DNA of 22,967 bases from assembly GCA_004151065.3 (NCBI GenBank), contig NWUY0300010102.1, positions 1-22,967 of the forward strand, given 5' to 3'. Below the pieces are notes generated by a model. It saw only the letters and a list, made by a program, of their open reading frames with translations, did no database searches and was not told the origin of the DNA. A program made the translations under genes and the position numbers. This document shows, one piece after another, positions 1-9,690 of this stretch (its first letter is position 1; the number at the start of each line of letters is the position of its first letter). The stretch comes from Larix sibirica (taxonomy: Eukaryota > Streptophyta > Pinopsida > Pinales > Pinaceae).

Positions 1-361
1 GGACCCCTTTCATCATCAAAAGAAGAACAATAGTTAGCTCTTGTAAACATTTATAAATCATAGAACATTGACATTAGTATTAAGTAAACATCCATAACAT
101 CTTAATGTAGATTTCGATTCCATTTCATATTGAGACGATAATCAGTACACCATTTGAAACTCACAAATTTTATTGCAGCATTAATTTTTGTTACAAGCAA
201 AACTAATGTCATATTATGTGCTAATGAGTATGAATTTATCGTTATCATAATCGTAACTAGTTAAGAGGATTAGTATTTATCTTATTTCCACATTAGTATA
301 TACAACCTTTAATGCTATTTTATGTTTATTTTTATTTTTTGTAAATTTGCGGGATGTTACA
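1..361 (-). mobile_element. Possible terminus of a Gypsy-type LTR, running off the left edge
   Basis: LINE-A reverse transcriptase homology stops near 366. Immediately beyond it, the minus strand starts TGTAACATCCCGC at 361, resembling the TGTAAC-type starts of many plant Ty3/Gypsy LTRs. On the plus strand the segment ends in ACA, which fits an inverted TG..CA terminus. No coding sequence is seen in 1-361, as expected for an LTR. The other end is outside the window, so neither length nor target-site duplication can be tested; TATTA at 362-366 would be the adjacent 5 bp. It could instead be unrelated sequence at a deletion junction. Confidence 0.3.
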
Positions 362-365
362 TATT

Positions 366-2400
366 AAACCTAAGACATTTCCAATCTCCTTTTCCTTAGA
401 TAGAGTCTAGCTTAGAGCTTCAACCATTATAATATAAAGAAATGGTGAAAGGGGGAATCCTTTCTAGATTCCTAGGGAGGCTTGAAAGAAGGGGTTTGGC
501 CTCCCATTGACAATTAGGGTGATCCAAGGTTGTCCAATACAAGCTTTAATACACTGAATAAAGTCAATTGAAAACCCAAAATTTTCTAGTATAGCATAGA
601 TGAAACTATGCCTCACTCAATCAAAGGAATTTTCTAAATCAAGATTAATGGCCATACCTTTATCACCCCATATCACACTGGAGAGGATTTCCTCTTCAAC
701 CATGATGATGATATCATATATTTGCTTATTGGTTTGAAATCCCCCCTGAAAATTAGAGATTATTTTCGGTAGAATCCTTTGAAATCGTGAGGCCAAAATC
801 TTAGTCAGAACTTTATAGGCTAACTTACATAAGGATATTGGCCTCAAGAGAGCCAAAGAAGAATGATTTGACTTCTTTGGAATTAAGGAGATAAAGGAGG
901 ATTTTGTCTTCCCTCCCAATTTATCCTTAACTTTCTTCCAGTTGAGCATCTTGCACAAGTCTATCTTGATAATTCCCTAATAGACTCTAAAGAAACTTAA
1001 TCGAGAACAAAGCTAGACCTGGAATTTTGTTTGTATCTAGACACTAGATTGATTGCTTAGATTCTTCTTCTAAAATAGGCTTTTCCAACATTCTATTGTC
1101 TTCATCCCTAATTATGCTAGGTATATCCTCTAGCATGTCTTCCTTGGTTGTTGAATTAGCACTCAATTCTTCTATGTAAAGATGCTTGAAGTGATTATAG
1201 ACTTCATCCTTAATTACTTTAAAGTCCTCCAACCTTCTACCCTTTGAATTATTGATATCCGTGATCATGTTTTTGATTAACATCCCCTTGTCTTGCTCAT
1301 GAAAATATGAAGAATTTGTGTCCCCAAACTTAATCCATAAATTTCTTCATTTTAAGTGCCAAACTTCTTCCTCTAGCCAATAAGCTATTTGAAGAACCAT
1401 ATTTAACTCTAGTTCTTTATCCAACAGTTTTTTGTTACTTCCTCGGTTTCAATGTCCAGTAGTACCAACTCCAAATCTATTTGAATATATGTTATTTTGA
1501 TATCAGGAGGACTATAAAAAAATTTCACCCATCTCTTAAGGGCCTCTTTAACCATCCACAAGTTGGATTCCCAAACATATGAGAGGATTCCACTTAATCA
1601 GTTCAACCAAGTTTCTTGATTGTTTTCCATACATCCATCCTCTTACAAGCATAGAGGATTAAATAAAAAAGGAATCGGTCCTTGATCTTCTAGGAAGTCA
1701 AAGGAGAAAGAAATAGGTCTATTATCAAAGGTGTCTAGGGGGGTAATCATAGACTAAATAATAAAACTCTTCAATAGAAAATAATTGTGAATCAAAATTC
1801 AATCCAACCTTGCAGGAATGTGCTTGGGGCCTAGGCGCCCTCTTTGTCCATGTGAAAGTACCTTTCTTAAGGGGGAAATCCACTAGCTCCCAATCTGAGA
1901 TAAAATCCTCCTGCCACTCTCCAAAGGAATCTGTATTCAAGCTTCCTCCCCTTCTCTCCTTATGATAAATTGTTGCATCAAAGTCTCCAACAAGAGTGAT
2001 ATTCTTTCCCATAACTGAGTCGAATAAATAAGGCAGAGATTGCCAAAATTCCACCTTTTCTCTATATAATACAAGCCCATAGATATTGCAAAATTTATTT
2101 TTCTCCATAGTCTCTAAAAATTCTATATTTGTCACAAGCCAATACTATGATCCTTCACGCCCAAATTCCGTGAATAATTTAGTATCCTAAAGGGTAGCCA
2201 ATCCTCTAGAAGATCCTTGAGTGCTAACTAATCTGCCATCACTATTTTCCAAAACACATTCAAGGAATTTAAGGAATCCTCTTCACTCATCTTAGTCTCC
2301 TAGATAAGAAGGATGGCCTATCTTTAACAACCAAACTACTTATTTCTTCTAGTTTTAATTTACCTCCCAAGCATCCACAATTCCAAGAGACTACCACCAT
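366..2400 (-). pseudogene. LINE-A ORF2 remnant: endonuclease and N-terminal half of reverse transcriptase
   Basis: The minus-strand ATG at 2,400 begins MVVVSWNCGCLGGK, the usual start of an L1-type apurinic endonuclease. In another frame ILLI*ETKMSE (about 2,315-2,280) keeps the catalytic Glu although the preceding Gln codon is a stop. A long stretch (2,135-1,725) contains LVGDFD, where family members have GDFN, and a FTWTKRA segment. The SDHRPI-type end motif reads FDNRPI near 1,730, so its histidine is lost. The reverse transcriptase begins around 958-617 with SLIPKK, RPISLCKLAYKVL and QGGFQ. It continues in frame through a stop to GRPNPFFQAS and PLSPFLYIIMVEALS near 440. The palm VDD motif and everything downstream are absent, ending about 366. 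A non-functional copy. Confidence 0.8.
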
Positions 2401-2601
2401 TATTCACCTTTCTGAGATGGGTCGTACTTCTTATTTTATGCATTAGGTCTCCCTCTTTTCTTGCTCGTTTTCCTGCAAATTTTCTTTTGATATATATTCT
2501 TGTCTTTTGTATCTTTTGATGTATCCCCAATATTCTGTCTCACCTTAGTCTACGTTAGAAATCCACTGTAGTTTACTTGCTCCTTCCCTATTGCTTCTAG
2601 A
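2401..2601 (-). other. LINE-A spacer between ORF1 and ORF2, left part
   Basis: This segment lies between the LINE-A ORF2 start and the left TIR. No conserved coding motif is seen. It pairs with 10,136-10,207 on the other side of the TIR element, and together they give an inter-ORF spacer of roughly 270 bp. Confidence 0.5.
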
Positions 2602-2618
2602 ATTTAAATGTAAGAACA

Positions 2619-2750
2619 CCCATTTCATTAAATTTAGATTTATTCACCAGAATCTAGACTAAAAAAGTACAAAATCATGCTTTCTAAAGCCCAAAAATAG
2701 CCTTTCTAAAGTGCAAAATCATGTTCAAAAAGTGCAAAATCAGATTCCAA
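2619..2750 (+). repeat. Left terminal inverted repeat
   Basis: Starts CCCATTTCATTAAAT and continues through CTTTCTAAAGCCCAAAAATAG and GTGCAAAATCATG. It matches the reverse complement of 10,000-10,130 with substitutions and small indels. The TTAAATGT just outside (2,603-2,610) also has an inverted match at the right end, so the repeat may extend further outward with an 8-bp insertion. Confidence 0.65.
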
Positions 2751-2960
2751 AAGTGCAATTTCCAATTCCAAAAGTGATATTTTTAAATTATTTTGAACAC
2801 CAAAAGTGGATTTTTTAATCCCAAATGCACAAATTTCGATTCAAAAATGCAATTTTTTATTTAAAAATGTATTTTTTTTATTTGAATAACGTGATTTTTA
2901 TTCAAAAAATGTGGTTTTCAATCAATAAAGTGTGATTTTGTATCATAGAAATGCAGTTTT
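2750..2960 (+). repeat. Left subterminal short repeats
   Basis: Irregular repeats of about 18-22 bp built on TTCAAAAAGTGCAAAAT, drifting inward to variants such as AAAATGTATTTTTT and AAAGTGTGATTTTG. No coding potential. Confidence 0.6.
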
Positions 2961-2969
2961 CAATTCAAA

Positions 2970-3430
2970 AAAGAAAAAGTTACAATTTCACGATTCAGAT
3001 TCTTAATTGTAATAAATGTCAATTTAAAGTCTAAAATATTAATAATGTTTCCTAATATGTCAATTTTATTATTCTCTCTTAAATATTTCTTGCATTTCAA
3101 CAATGTACAATTAAATGATTCATTGATTCTCCATATTTTTTATAGATTATACACCACACTATCAATGCAACAATTGTAACGATGACATGTTTCAAATTAT
3201 TTTGTTACATAACCTCAATGTCGATATATTAAGCAATGTCTACCATAGTAATATTATGCCTTCAAGGGGCGATAGGATTGAGAGGGATAATCCAAAATCC
3301 TGAGAGATTTTAGGTGAAATCCATTACATGGAGTGAAGCACTAACACTTTTGGAAGGGCTAAAAATTATGAAACAATTGAAGCTCTCAATAGTTACGACT
3401 TCTTACAGTTAGAGTTAGAATCAAATTAGA
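2970..3430. other. AT-rich interior with no recognised gene
   Basis: AT-rich sequence between the subterminal repeats and the coding-like remnant at 3,440. No supported feature on either strand. Confidence 0.5.
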
Positions 3431-3439
3431 GTTAATCAT

Positions 3440-3725
3440 TTGGAAATCGTAGTATTAGCAGTGAGGACTGCTGCAATGGGCATGATATTAAGTGAATATC
3501 AAAGTAAAGGAGCCTTAGTATAATCAAGACAGGATGCTCTCAAGGGAATTTTCAACCAGAATTCAACAACTTGAATAGGAAACGGTTCAAATATGGGTAG
3601 AGAGTCTAGCTCGGGAAATGATTGATCAACATGAATTGGAGGCTCAGCGTCATTCTACCCAAAAGCTGGAGATTCTAGTTCAATGGATGGAGCGTCAAGT
3701 GGAGAAATTAAATATATCTGGAACG
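3440..3725 (+). pseudogene. Coding-like remnant, helical, unknown family
   Basis: Two plus-strand frames look coding. The first has VRTAAMGMILSEYQSKGALV at 3,460-3,520. The second, from about 3,540, has a charged, helix-prone stretch containing STRIQQLE, a stop, then ESLAREMIDQHELEAQ and VQWMERQVEKLN to about 3,715. The heptad-like spacing of leucines and charged residues suggests a coiled coil. Base composition is richer in G and C than its surroundings. I do not recognise a family. It may be an exon of a third gene of the TIR element or a fragment of another inserted element. No start codon or splice site is convincing. Confidence 0.35.
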
Positions 3726-3836
3726 ATGACCATCCTCTTTGCTAGACCCATCCATATTTTGTAGGAATTCATGATGCTCCTTCCCAGCCTGCTAATTAGT
3801 ATGCAATTCCAATGTTTCCCTTGTCTAGGATCTCCT

Positions 3837-4176
3837 AATAGAATTTACAGTACTAAATACATGTTAAGCATAACTAGATTATTACGATATTTAAGTATTT
3901 ATGCAAAGGTGGTTTCTTAGAACAAAATTCTGAATCTCCTAGTTATATTCATAAACTTTATTTACTCAACTTGTAATTTTTCTCAATGTCTTGGCCATCC
4001 TTTTTAATAGAATTTACAAAACTAGGGATATCTTAAGCTAAGATAGAATATTACAGTATTTAAGTGGTTATGCTCAAGTTGTTTCTCAAAACAAAATTAT
4101 GAATCTCTTAGTTATGTTCATAGGAATTATTGACTCATTTTTTAATTTTTCCCAGTGGCGTAGCCACCCTTTTTAA
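3837..4176 (+). repeat. Two-copy tandem repeat of about 170 bp
   Basis: Copy 1 (3,837-4,005) and copy 2 (4,006-4,176) both begin AATAGAATTTACA. They share ATATTTAAGT/GTATTTAAGT, GTTTCT.A.AACAAAATT.TGAATCTC and a final CCATCCTTTTT/CCACCCTTTTT. Identity looks like roughly three quarters by eye. A partial third start (AATATACAATT) follows at 4,177. Confidence 0.7.
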
Positions 4177-4179
4177 TAT

Positions 4180-4760
4180 ACAATTCTAATCATTATTGTG
4201 AAAAAAGAAAAAAATATATTATGCCTCTAGAAACAAAAATAAAATAACATATTATTGACTTACAATAAAACAATTTCCATAGAACGTTTTGAGTCTCTGT
4301 GATCATAATATTAACTAACTCCAAGACATTGTTTTTTAAAACTTACAACCTTAGTAGCTATTACAACAAATTATTCAATATTTCCAAATTTCTATATACA
4401 AATTTCTCAAACACAATCCAGTAGAAAAGAGAACTTCATTTTCTATGATCTAAATTGCTTATATTTTTCCCTTGCATTCCTCCTCATTAAATTAAGAGCT
4501 TACAAAGTATTCAAAATAGAAATCAAGAAAAATTGAACACAATACATGGGTTCCTTTTATACACAACATTGAACCAACAGCTCGTAGCATTACAGTATTG
4601 CAAATTAAACCAAAGATATTAAATCCTAGCAAGCATACCTAAAACACGCATACGTACAAAAAAAAGAAAATAGAATTAGAAATTAAAGCCGACTGTATAC
4701 TTTTGTAGTCAGAGATGGAAACATATTGTTGTACCTGGAAAAGCAATATTGCTATAATGG
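4180..4760. other. AT-rich interior with no recognised gene
   Basis: Strongly AT-rich sequence with homopolymer runs and stops in all frames. Nothing supported. Confidence 0.5.
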
Positions 4761-4764
4761 GGAG

Positions 4765-4870
4765 CTCGTGTGCCCATCAATTGAGTTTCCTGATGTTTCT
4801 TGGCCCCTTGTTTGTTGGCACGGAAGCGTGGGTTTCAGAGCTCCTTTCGAGTTTGATTTTGATCTTGATT
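4765..4870 (-). other. Possible 3' exon of the minus-strand gene
   Basis: A short segment less AT-rich than its surroundings. One minus-strand frame reads ETHASVPTNKGPRNIRKLN then a stop near 4,777. It lies about 150 bp beyond the end of the minus-strand gene's long frame, with AT-rich intron-like sequence between. It may be a last exon or 3' UTR. No splice sites were established. Confidence 0.2.
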
Positions 4871-5011
4871 GAGGAATGAATCAAAGGTGAAATTAATGCA
4901 AATAGATAATAAACAACCATTCCCCTACTCCACAAATAAACATATTTATATATACAAAAATAATATAAGTGAAATATTCCTAGTAAAATCATAAACCCTT
5001 CAATTTCTATC

Positions 5012-5806
5012 CATGAAAGCTTCAATTCCACTCTAAACATTGTGCTCCATATGTTCTTGTTTGTGCCTTAAATGCTGCAAGGACCTTCTCATTTATTATT
5101 ATTTTTCCTCCTAACCACCCCACCTTTGGTTACCATGCCTCAACGATGTTATTGACATTAATGAACGTATTTTCCTCTGAACCAACAACCCATTGTTGAT
5201 TTTTAGTTAAGCAATTTCTATACAATTCTTTGAGTTATTTTTATGTTCTTGTTGGCTTCCACCATTTAACTTCCACTTTGTATGACTCAATGGTTCCATT
5301 AGAATCTTGGTAAACATTTCCTTTTTTCCTTCCTAACCATATTGCGCACTCTTCATCGGGTGCTTTCACTATGGGCATTTGTCCTTCCATTATATCTTTT
5401 TCCGTAGAAAATGCATCTCTAGGTTTTCTATGAAGAGGACCAATATATTAACATTCCTTAATTGTGGGGACAATTTCTCTCAAATATGCTTCCATAACTT
5501 CATGCGATGATTTTATAGGTTCATTGCTTCCTCTGTCTTGCACTGTAACTGGCCAAAAATTAGATGAAGAGTGCTTAATTCTCTGAAATGGATTGTCCAA
5601 AGATTTATAAATAGTTTCATAATAAAATGTCTTTGGATAGCAATATTGTTCATCTCCGTTCTTAAAAACATTTCTCCAAAATGAGACATATGTTTCCAAT
5701 CCTTTTTTTATTTCATCCATCTCCAAACTTTTCTTTAATTGTATATTTAAAAATTTGGGTTTCCCCCTTGGACAGTCTCTGCTTCCATCCGGTAAGAAAT
5801 GCTAGA
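5012..5806 (-). pseudogene. Degraded gene of unknown function in the TIR element, minus strand
   Basis: One minus-strand frame stays readable for about 265 codons, interrupted only by four stops (one at 5,450-5,448, two close together near 5,260, one near 5,145) and no frameshift. In order it shows LPDGSRDCPRGKPKF, EMDEIKKGLETYVSFW, FWPVTVQDRGSNEP, HEVMEAYLREIVPTI, IGPLHRKPRDAF, EECAIWLGR, YKVEVKWWKPTRT, KELYRNC, and GWLGGKIII. The tryptophan- and charge-rich blocks look like a folded domain under past selection. I do not recognise the family. The first readable codons follow a TAG at about 5,799, which is either a stop or an intron AG acceptor, so an upstream exon is possible. It faces the plus-strand gene starting at 5,819, an arrangement that suggests a shared divergent promoter. 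It could be a transposition protein or cargo. Confidence 0.5.
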
Positions 5807-5818
5807 TATCAATAGGAG

Positions 5819-8021
5819 ATGACTACTTTTCATTCTGAAGAGAGGCCTTATATTGCATAACTAGAACTTCATCAATCTGAATTTGAAAAACTGACATTTT
5901 CTTATACTAACAATCTTGAAGCTTCCATCCAAAAGGTGTGGCTCTACAAAGGTTTTGAAATAAAATATTTCATCAATAAAAAGTGGGACATAGGAATTTT
6001 AATGCCTTTCAATTGGGAGATGAATGAACCTATTACTCTACCTAGAGAAAATGAAATTGATCTAGATACAGTGAATTTCTATATATTGGATGGCCATCAC
6101 ACTATATATGTGCAGTAGAAGATAATTGAAAATACAAATATGTTCATCCAATATATCAATTTTGTAAAGCTCGTCTTCTACAAAAGGATGTTTCACAAAA
6201 ATTCATTACAAGTTTGTGTAAGTAGCAAAATATTTATAATAAAGAATTTGTTGACACTCCTTTTATTGATGAATTCATCAAGGCCAAATGGATATATACT
6301 AGTAGGCCCAACCACCTCGGAAAAAGATCACATTCAATTGTTGGAGTGGCAAGTAAGTTTTTTTTTCTTTCTAACATCATTACACCACTACAATAATTCT
6401 AATATGATTGTAATTTCTATTTGAATTTAATATTTTATTGGATTGCGGAATTTTCAGAATGAATGTTTGGATATATTCAATGTTTCTAACAAGGAAAGCC
6501 TTAAAGACAAGATGACTCTTGTCTTGATTTAAGATGAGATTTGGAACAAATAGTCTGCAATATTCGACCTGTATAAAAATGTCTCATTGGCATGCTCCTC
6601 CAAAAGCATCCATCATGATGACTTCATGCAAAATAAAACAAAACAATATGGGTGTAATTTTTTTAGACCTCTACATGATATGGATGACACGAAATTGAGA
6701 ATCATTGTGGATAAAATAATTCAAGGATCATTTTGGTTGAGTACCATAGTAGACCGTAATGTCGACACAGAAACTCTTTTGCAGTATTTCAAGAGGGTCA
6801 AATATGAAAAAACAACCATAAATATGATTGTTGAATATTTGAGTGCTGAGGACTATGATTTTTATTCTTCAAACAATGTGTTTGACAAAAATGTGACCGA
6901 GGTTTATAAAATTACTCCACAATATCATTTTCAATAGCTTTACAGTATTATATGTGATGAAAAGCAAATCAAGTCTCTGATGAAGAAGCGAAAAAGAGTA
7001 GTAGAGGAGGAGGATTTTTGGTTTCAAAAAGAAGATTCTTTCATTTTGCAAATATAAATCAAGCAAAAAGAAATTAGTGTCACTCTGGATTGTCTGAGAG
7101 ATAATACAATATTTTTCTGTCGATTTTGTTTTCCCTTTACATTGCAAAAGACACTGAAGGGGAATAGTTACTTTCAAAATGCACTGTGTTGTGAGCTAGT
7201 TGTGTTTGACATGTCGAATTGTTTATATGGATGGACATATACATATATTATTGAGTTGTTATTTTTCTTTGATACAAATACATAACCTTTTACTTATGTT
7301 TTCATAGGCAGACTATTTTCTTTATATTCGATTTGGAAATCATTTTCTCTATTCACAAAGAAAATAAGAAAATTGGTATATGACGCTATTGGAGTCATTA
7401 TATACTTTGATAACGATTGTTATACAAGATTATCTCTTATACAGTGTTGGAGAGTTAGTTTAGAGGGTCCCACTCTACCATCTATTTTTTTGAACATGGA
7501 ATGGACCCATGTAAACTTGTCATTGTTTGATTGCAGAACCTTCAAAGATATGGGATTCCAATCGAGAGCGCATGTATCTCAAAATGAAAGGGAGACATAT
7601 TTTTGGGACCATTTTGTGAGAAACTTAACTTTGTCCTAAGGCATTGTCATCTCTTTCTATGCCGACACTAGACTAGTTGGTTCTCTATGCAAAATTCTAG
7701 ATCTATGCATTGTTTCTATTGTGTAAATTTTAGAACATGAACTATACATGAACCAATTCTTTCAGGCAATGCAAAATGAGCAAAATGAAGGTATATACAT
7801 ACACACATACATATATATTATGTTTCATTATTTGTTTCGATTCAATTTTTCTTTATAACATACGTTGTTTGATTTGTTTTTTTAGATGTGTGTGTGGGTG
7901 CTTCACAAGAATCCTCTAATAAGAAGAAAATCAAAAGATGGTGATGATGGCATCGAAGAATCAACTAAAAATTATAATTCTGGTAGAAATGAACAATCTA
8001 CGGATGGTACTAGTGAGGAAG
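5819..8021 (+). pseudogene. Degraded multi-exon gene: ParB-like DGHH domain with a possible DNA methyltransferase half
   Basis: The ATG at 5,819 (MTTFHSEERPYIA) opens a frame running to 6,117, broken by one stop at 5,858. It contains WDIGILMPFNWEMNEP, ITLPRENEIDLD and NFYILDGHHTIYV; DGHH is at 6,089-6,100. A GHH/GNHR-type motif after a hydrophobic strand is typical of ParB/sulfiredoxin-like domains. After frameshifts the frame reads FVDTPFIDEFIKA and LLEWQ, then a consensus donor GTAAGT (6,353) and acceptor TTTTCAG (6,457), a 105-bp in-phase intron. Exon 2 (6,458-about 7,220) has QNECLDIF, FWLSTIVDRNVDTETL, a KKRKR basic run and ELVVFDMSNC. Exon 3 (about 7,308-7,640) has FGNHFLY, LVYDAIGVIIYF, LSLFDCR and NERETYFWDHFV. 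An acidic tail exon lies at 7,886-8,021. The layout suggests a nucleic-acid methyltransferase, but no clear DPPY or FxGxG motif survives, so that half is inference. Confidence 0.45.
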
Positions 8022-8234
8022 GTAAACTACTAGATTCTATTGAGTGATTCTCTAGAATTGCAAATTTGACACATTTGCATTTCTCTATAGGGAGATATTG
8101 ATAGTATTCCTATGATAATTCTCATACACTAATTCTTACAATAGAACTCATGGAAAATGTTGAATCTACCACGAGTCCTAGAGAACAACTCAAAAGGTCT
8201 GGTGTATCCGTTATCCCTTTCTCTCTAAAAAAAT

Positions 8235-8257
8235 TGTGTGTGTGTGTGTGTGTGTGT
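8235..8257 (+). repeat. (TG)n microsatellite
   Basis: About eleven TG units in a likely intron between the acidic-tail exon (ending 8,021) and the downstream coding-like segment (from 8,343). Confidence 0.95.
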
Positions 8258-8342
8258 CATAACAAATATTATTTCTAGGTAGTTATAAATTTGTTTGATA
8301 AAATTATTTTGCATTTTATGACACAAAACTTATTTTGTGCAG

Positions 8343-8857
8343 GTGCCCATAAAAAACATTTGTTGATTTTAGAAATGGAAGTTTTTTTTTAAAGATAGGC
8401 ACCATTAAAAAGGGGTTTTAGCCATCTGATATTGTCAACCAAGAATGTGATTTCAAACACCATTTTAATTTGTATCGATCAAAACCAAACACAATTGATT
8501 TTTTTGCAATTGTGTGTTGATAAATTTGAAGTTGGAATTTGGAATTCCAAAGGTATAAGTGATGTGAGGCCTTTGTTCAATAAATTCTTGTGAGAACAGA
8601 CCAAAACATTTTTTTTGGTCCTCTGATATTTTCTATAAAGATGATTCTGGAAAAGCCTTCAAATATGTGCAAACTATGTTTTGTGAGTTTGGGAATGAAT
8701 TTCCAATGAAGTGTATAGCTATGATTGTCTTGGAAGGTGCATAGATACAAGGAAATCCTATTGAAAATCACATTTTCATTTAACCTCTCGATGTATCTTT
8801 TGAGGAAAATAAATATTTGGTGGGAAGTGTTGGCAAGTTGTTTCCAAATTGGTTGTA
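8343..8857 (+). pseudogene. Downstream coding-like segment, possible last exon of the plus-strand gene
   Basis: An acceptor-like TTTTGTGCAG ends at 8,342. Following it, with frameshifts, are PSDIVNQECDFKHHFNLY (from about 8,420), KFEVGIWNSKG and DVRPLFNKFL (to about 8,590), FWSSDIFYKDDSGKAFKYVQ (from about 8,615), TMFCEFGNEFPMKCIAMIVL and SFEENKYLVGSVGKLFPNWL, ending at TAA 8,855-8,857. The residue mix is that of a globular protein, and frames change only at single-base slips. I recognise no family. It may be the C-terminal exon of the gene at 5,819 or a separate gene of the element; no transcript evidence decides this. Confidence 0.35.
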
Positions 8858-8859
8858 AT

Positions 8860-9690
8860 GTCTGATATTAGTTGTTCCTATCTTCATTAAGCATTGTGAA
8901 AAACTTGTAATAGACTGCTTGTTGTTGCAAAATATATTTTAATATTTAATTATTTGTTTGTGTCGCTTCATTATGAATTTTTTTTTTACTTCGCTATATT
9001 TTAATATTATTGATATGGAATTTTGAGCACAATAAACACTTGGCTACTATTTACTTGGATAGTATCAACGTGCTTGTTAATTTATTGGCTTGTATATTAT
9101 TATTGTGGTTACTAATCTGGTTATCTTTTTTGTAAGCAATCATAATATCAACTAAGAAGTATTTATTGGTTTTGATGTAAATGAACTGTTGTAAAGGGAT
9201 AATCAATACTTCTATATTATCTGTACTTTTATCTTCTCATAATGGATTCTTCTATATTGTGATATAGTCGACATCTAATGTTTCCTATGAAGGAAACATG
9301 CAAACATTTTTTTATGTTTTTTTAATTCATTATTGGACAAAAAAGAAGAAGAAAAAGAAGAGAACACATGCGAGTGATCATGTTCTTTTCTAAAATGAGT
9401 TGTCATATTCGCAACAATTAATACTTATTATTTTTGTTATATACACATAGAAGTATTAATATGTAAAAAAAAAATTAATGGGATTTCTATTTTGAATTTC
9501 TTTTTTTGCATATACAAGATTATTAAATAAATGGTTGATAATATTTGATATGAATGGAGTCTGGTTACATGCACTCATAAAAATTCATTGTAGAACAAGG
9601 CATTGCCAAGAAAATCAGACATCATATTCTTCTATGTTATGTTCTGTTTGAAGTGTGATTTTAAATTAAATATGAAATTTGAATATAACA
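8860..9690. other. AT-rich stretch with no recognised gene
   Basis: Very AT-rich, with stops in every frame and A/T runs. It lies between the last coding-like segment and the right subterminal repeats, and would hold the 3' UTR if the segment ending at 8,857 is a last exon. Confidence 0.5.

Noticed and set aside
2602-2615. ATTTAA-type direct match as a proven target-site duplication of the TIR element
   Set aside because: Only about 10 of 14 bases agree with 10,130-10,143, and ATTTAAAT is palindromic, so it can equally be part of the inverted repeat.
2700-2960. CRISPR-like array of short repeats
   Set aside because: Repeats are irregular, AT-rich and without unique spacers, and they sit in a eukaryotic TIR context.
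6869-7177. Minus-strand open stretch of 102 codons
   Set aside because: It is antisense to exon 2 of the plus-strand gene, whose residues look more coding. The minus translation is low in complexity.
7495-7540. Possible 34-bp intron GTAAAC...TTGCAG within exon 3
   Set aside because: Too short for a plant intron. The frame reads LSLFDCRTFKD across it in the open frame, so it is better read as coding.
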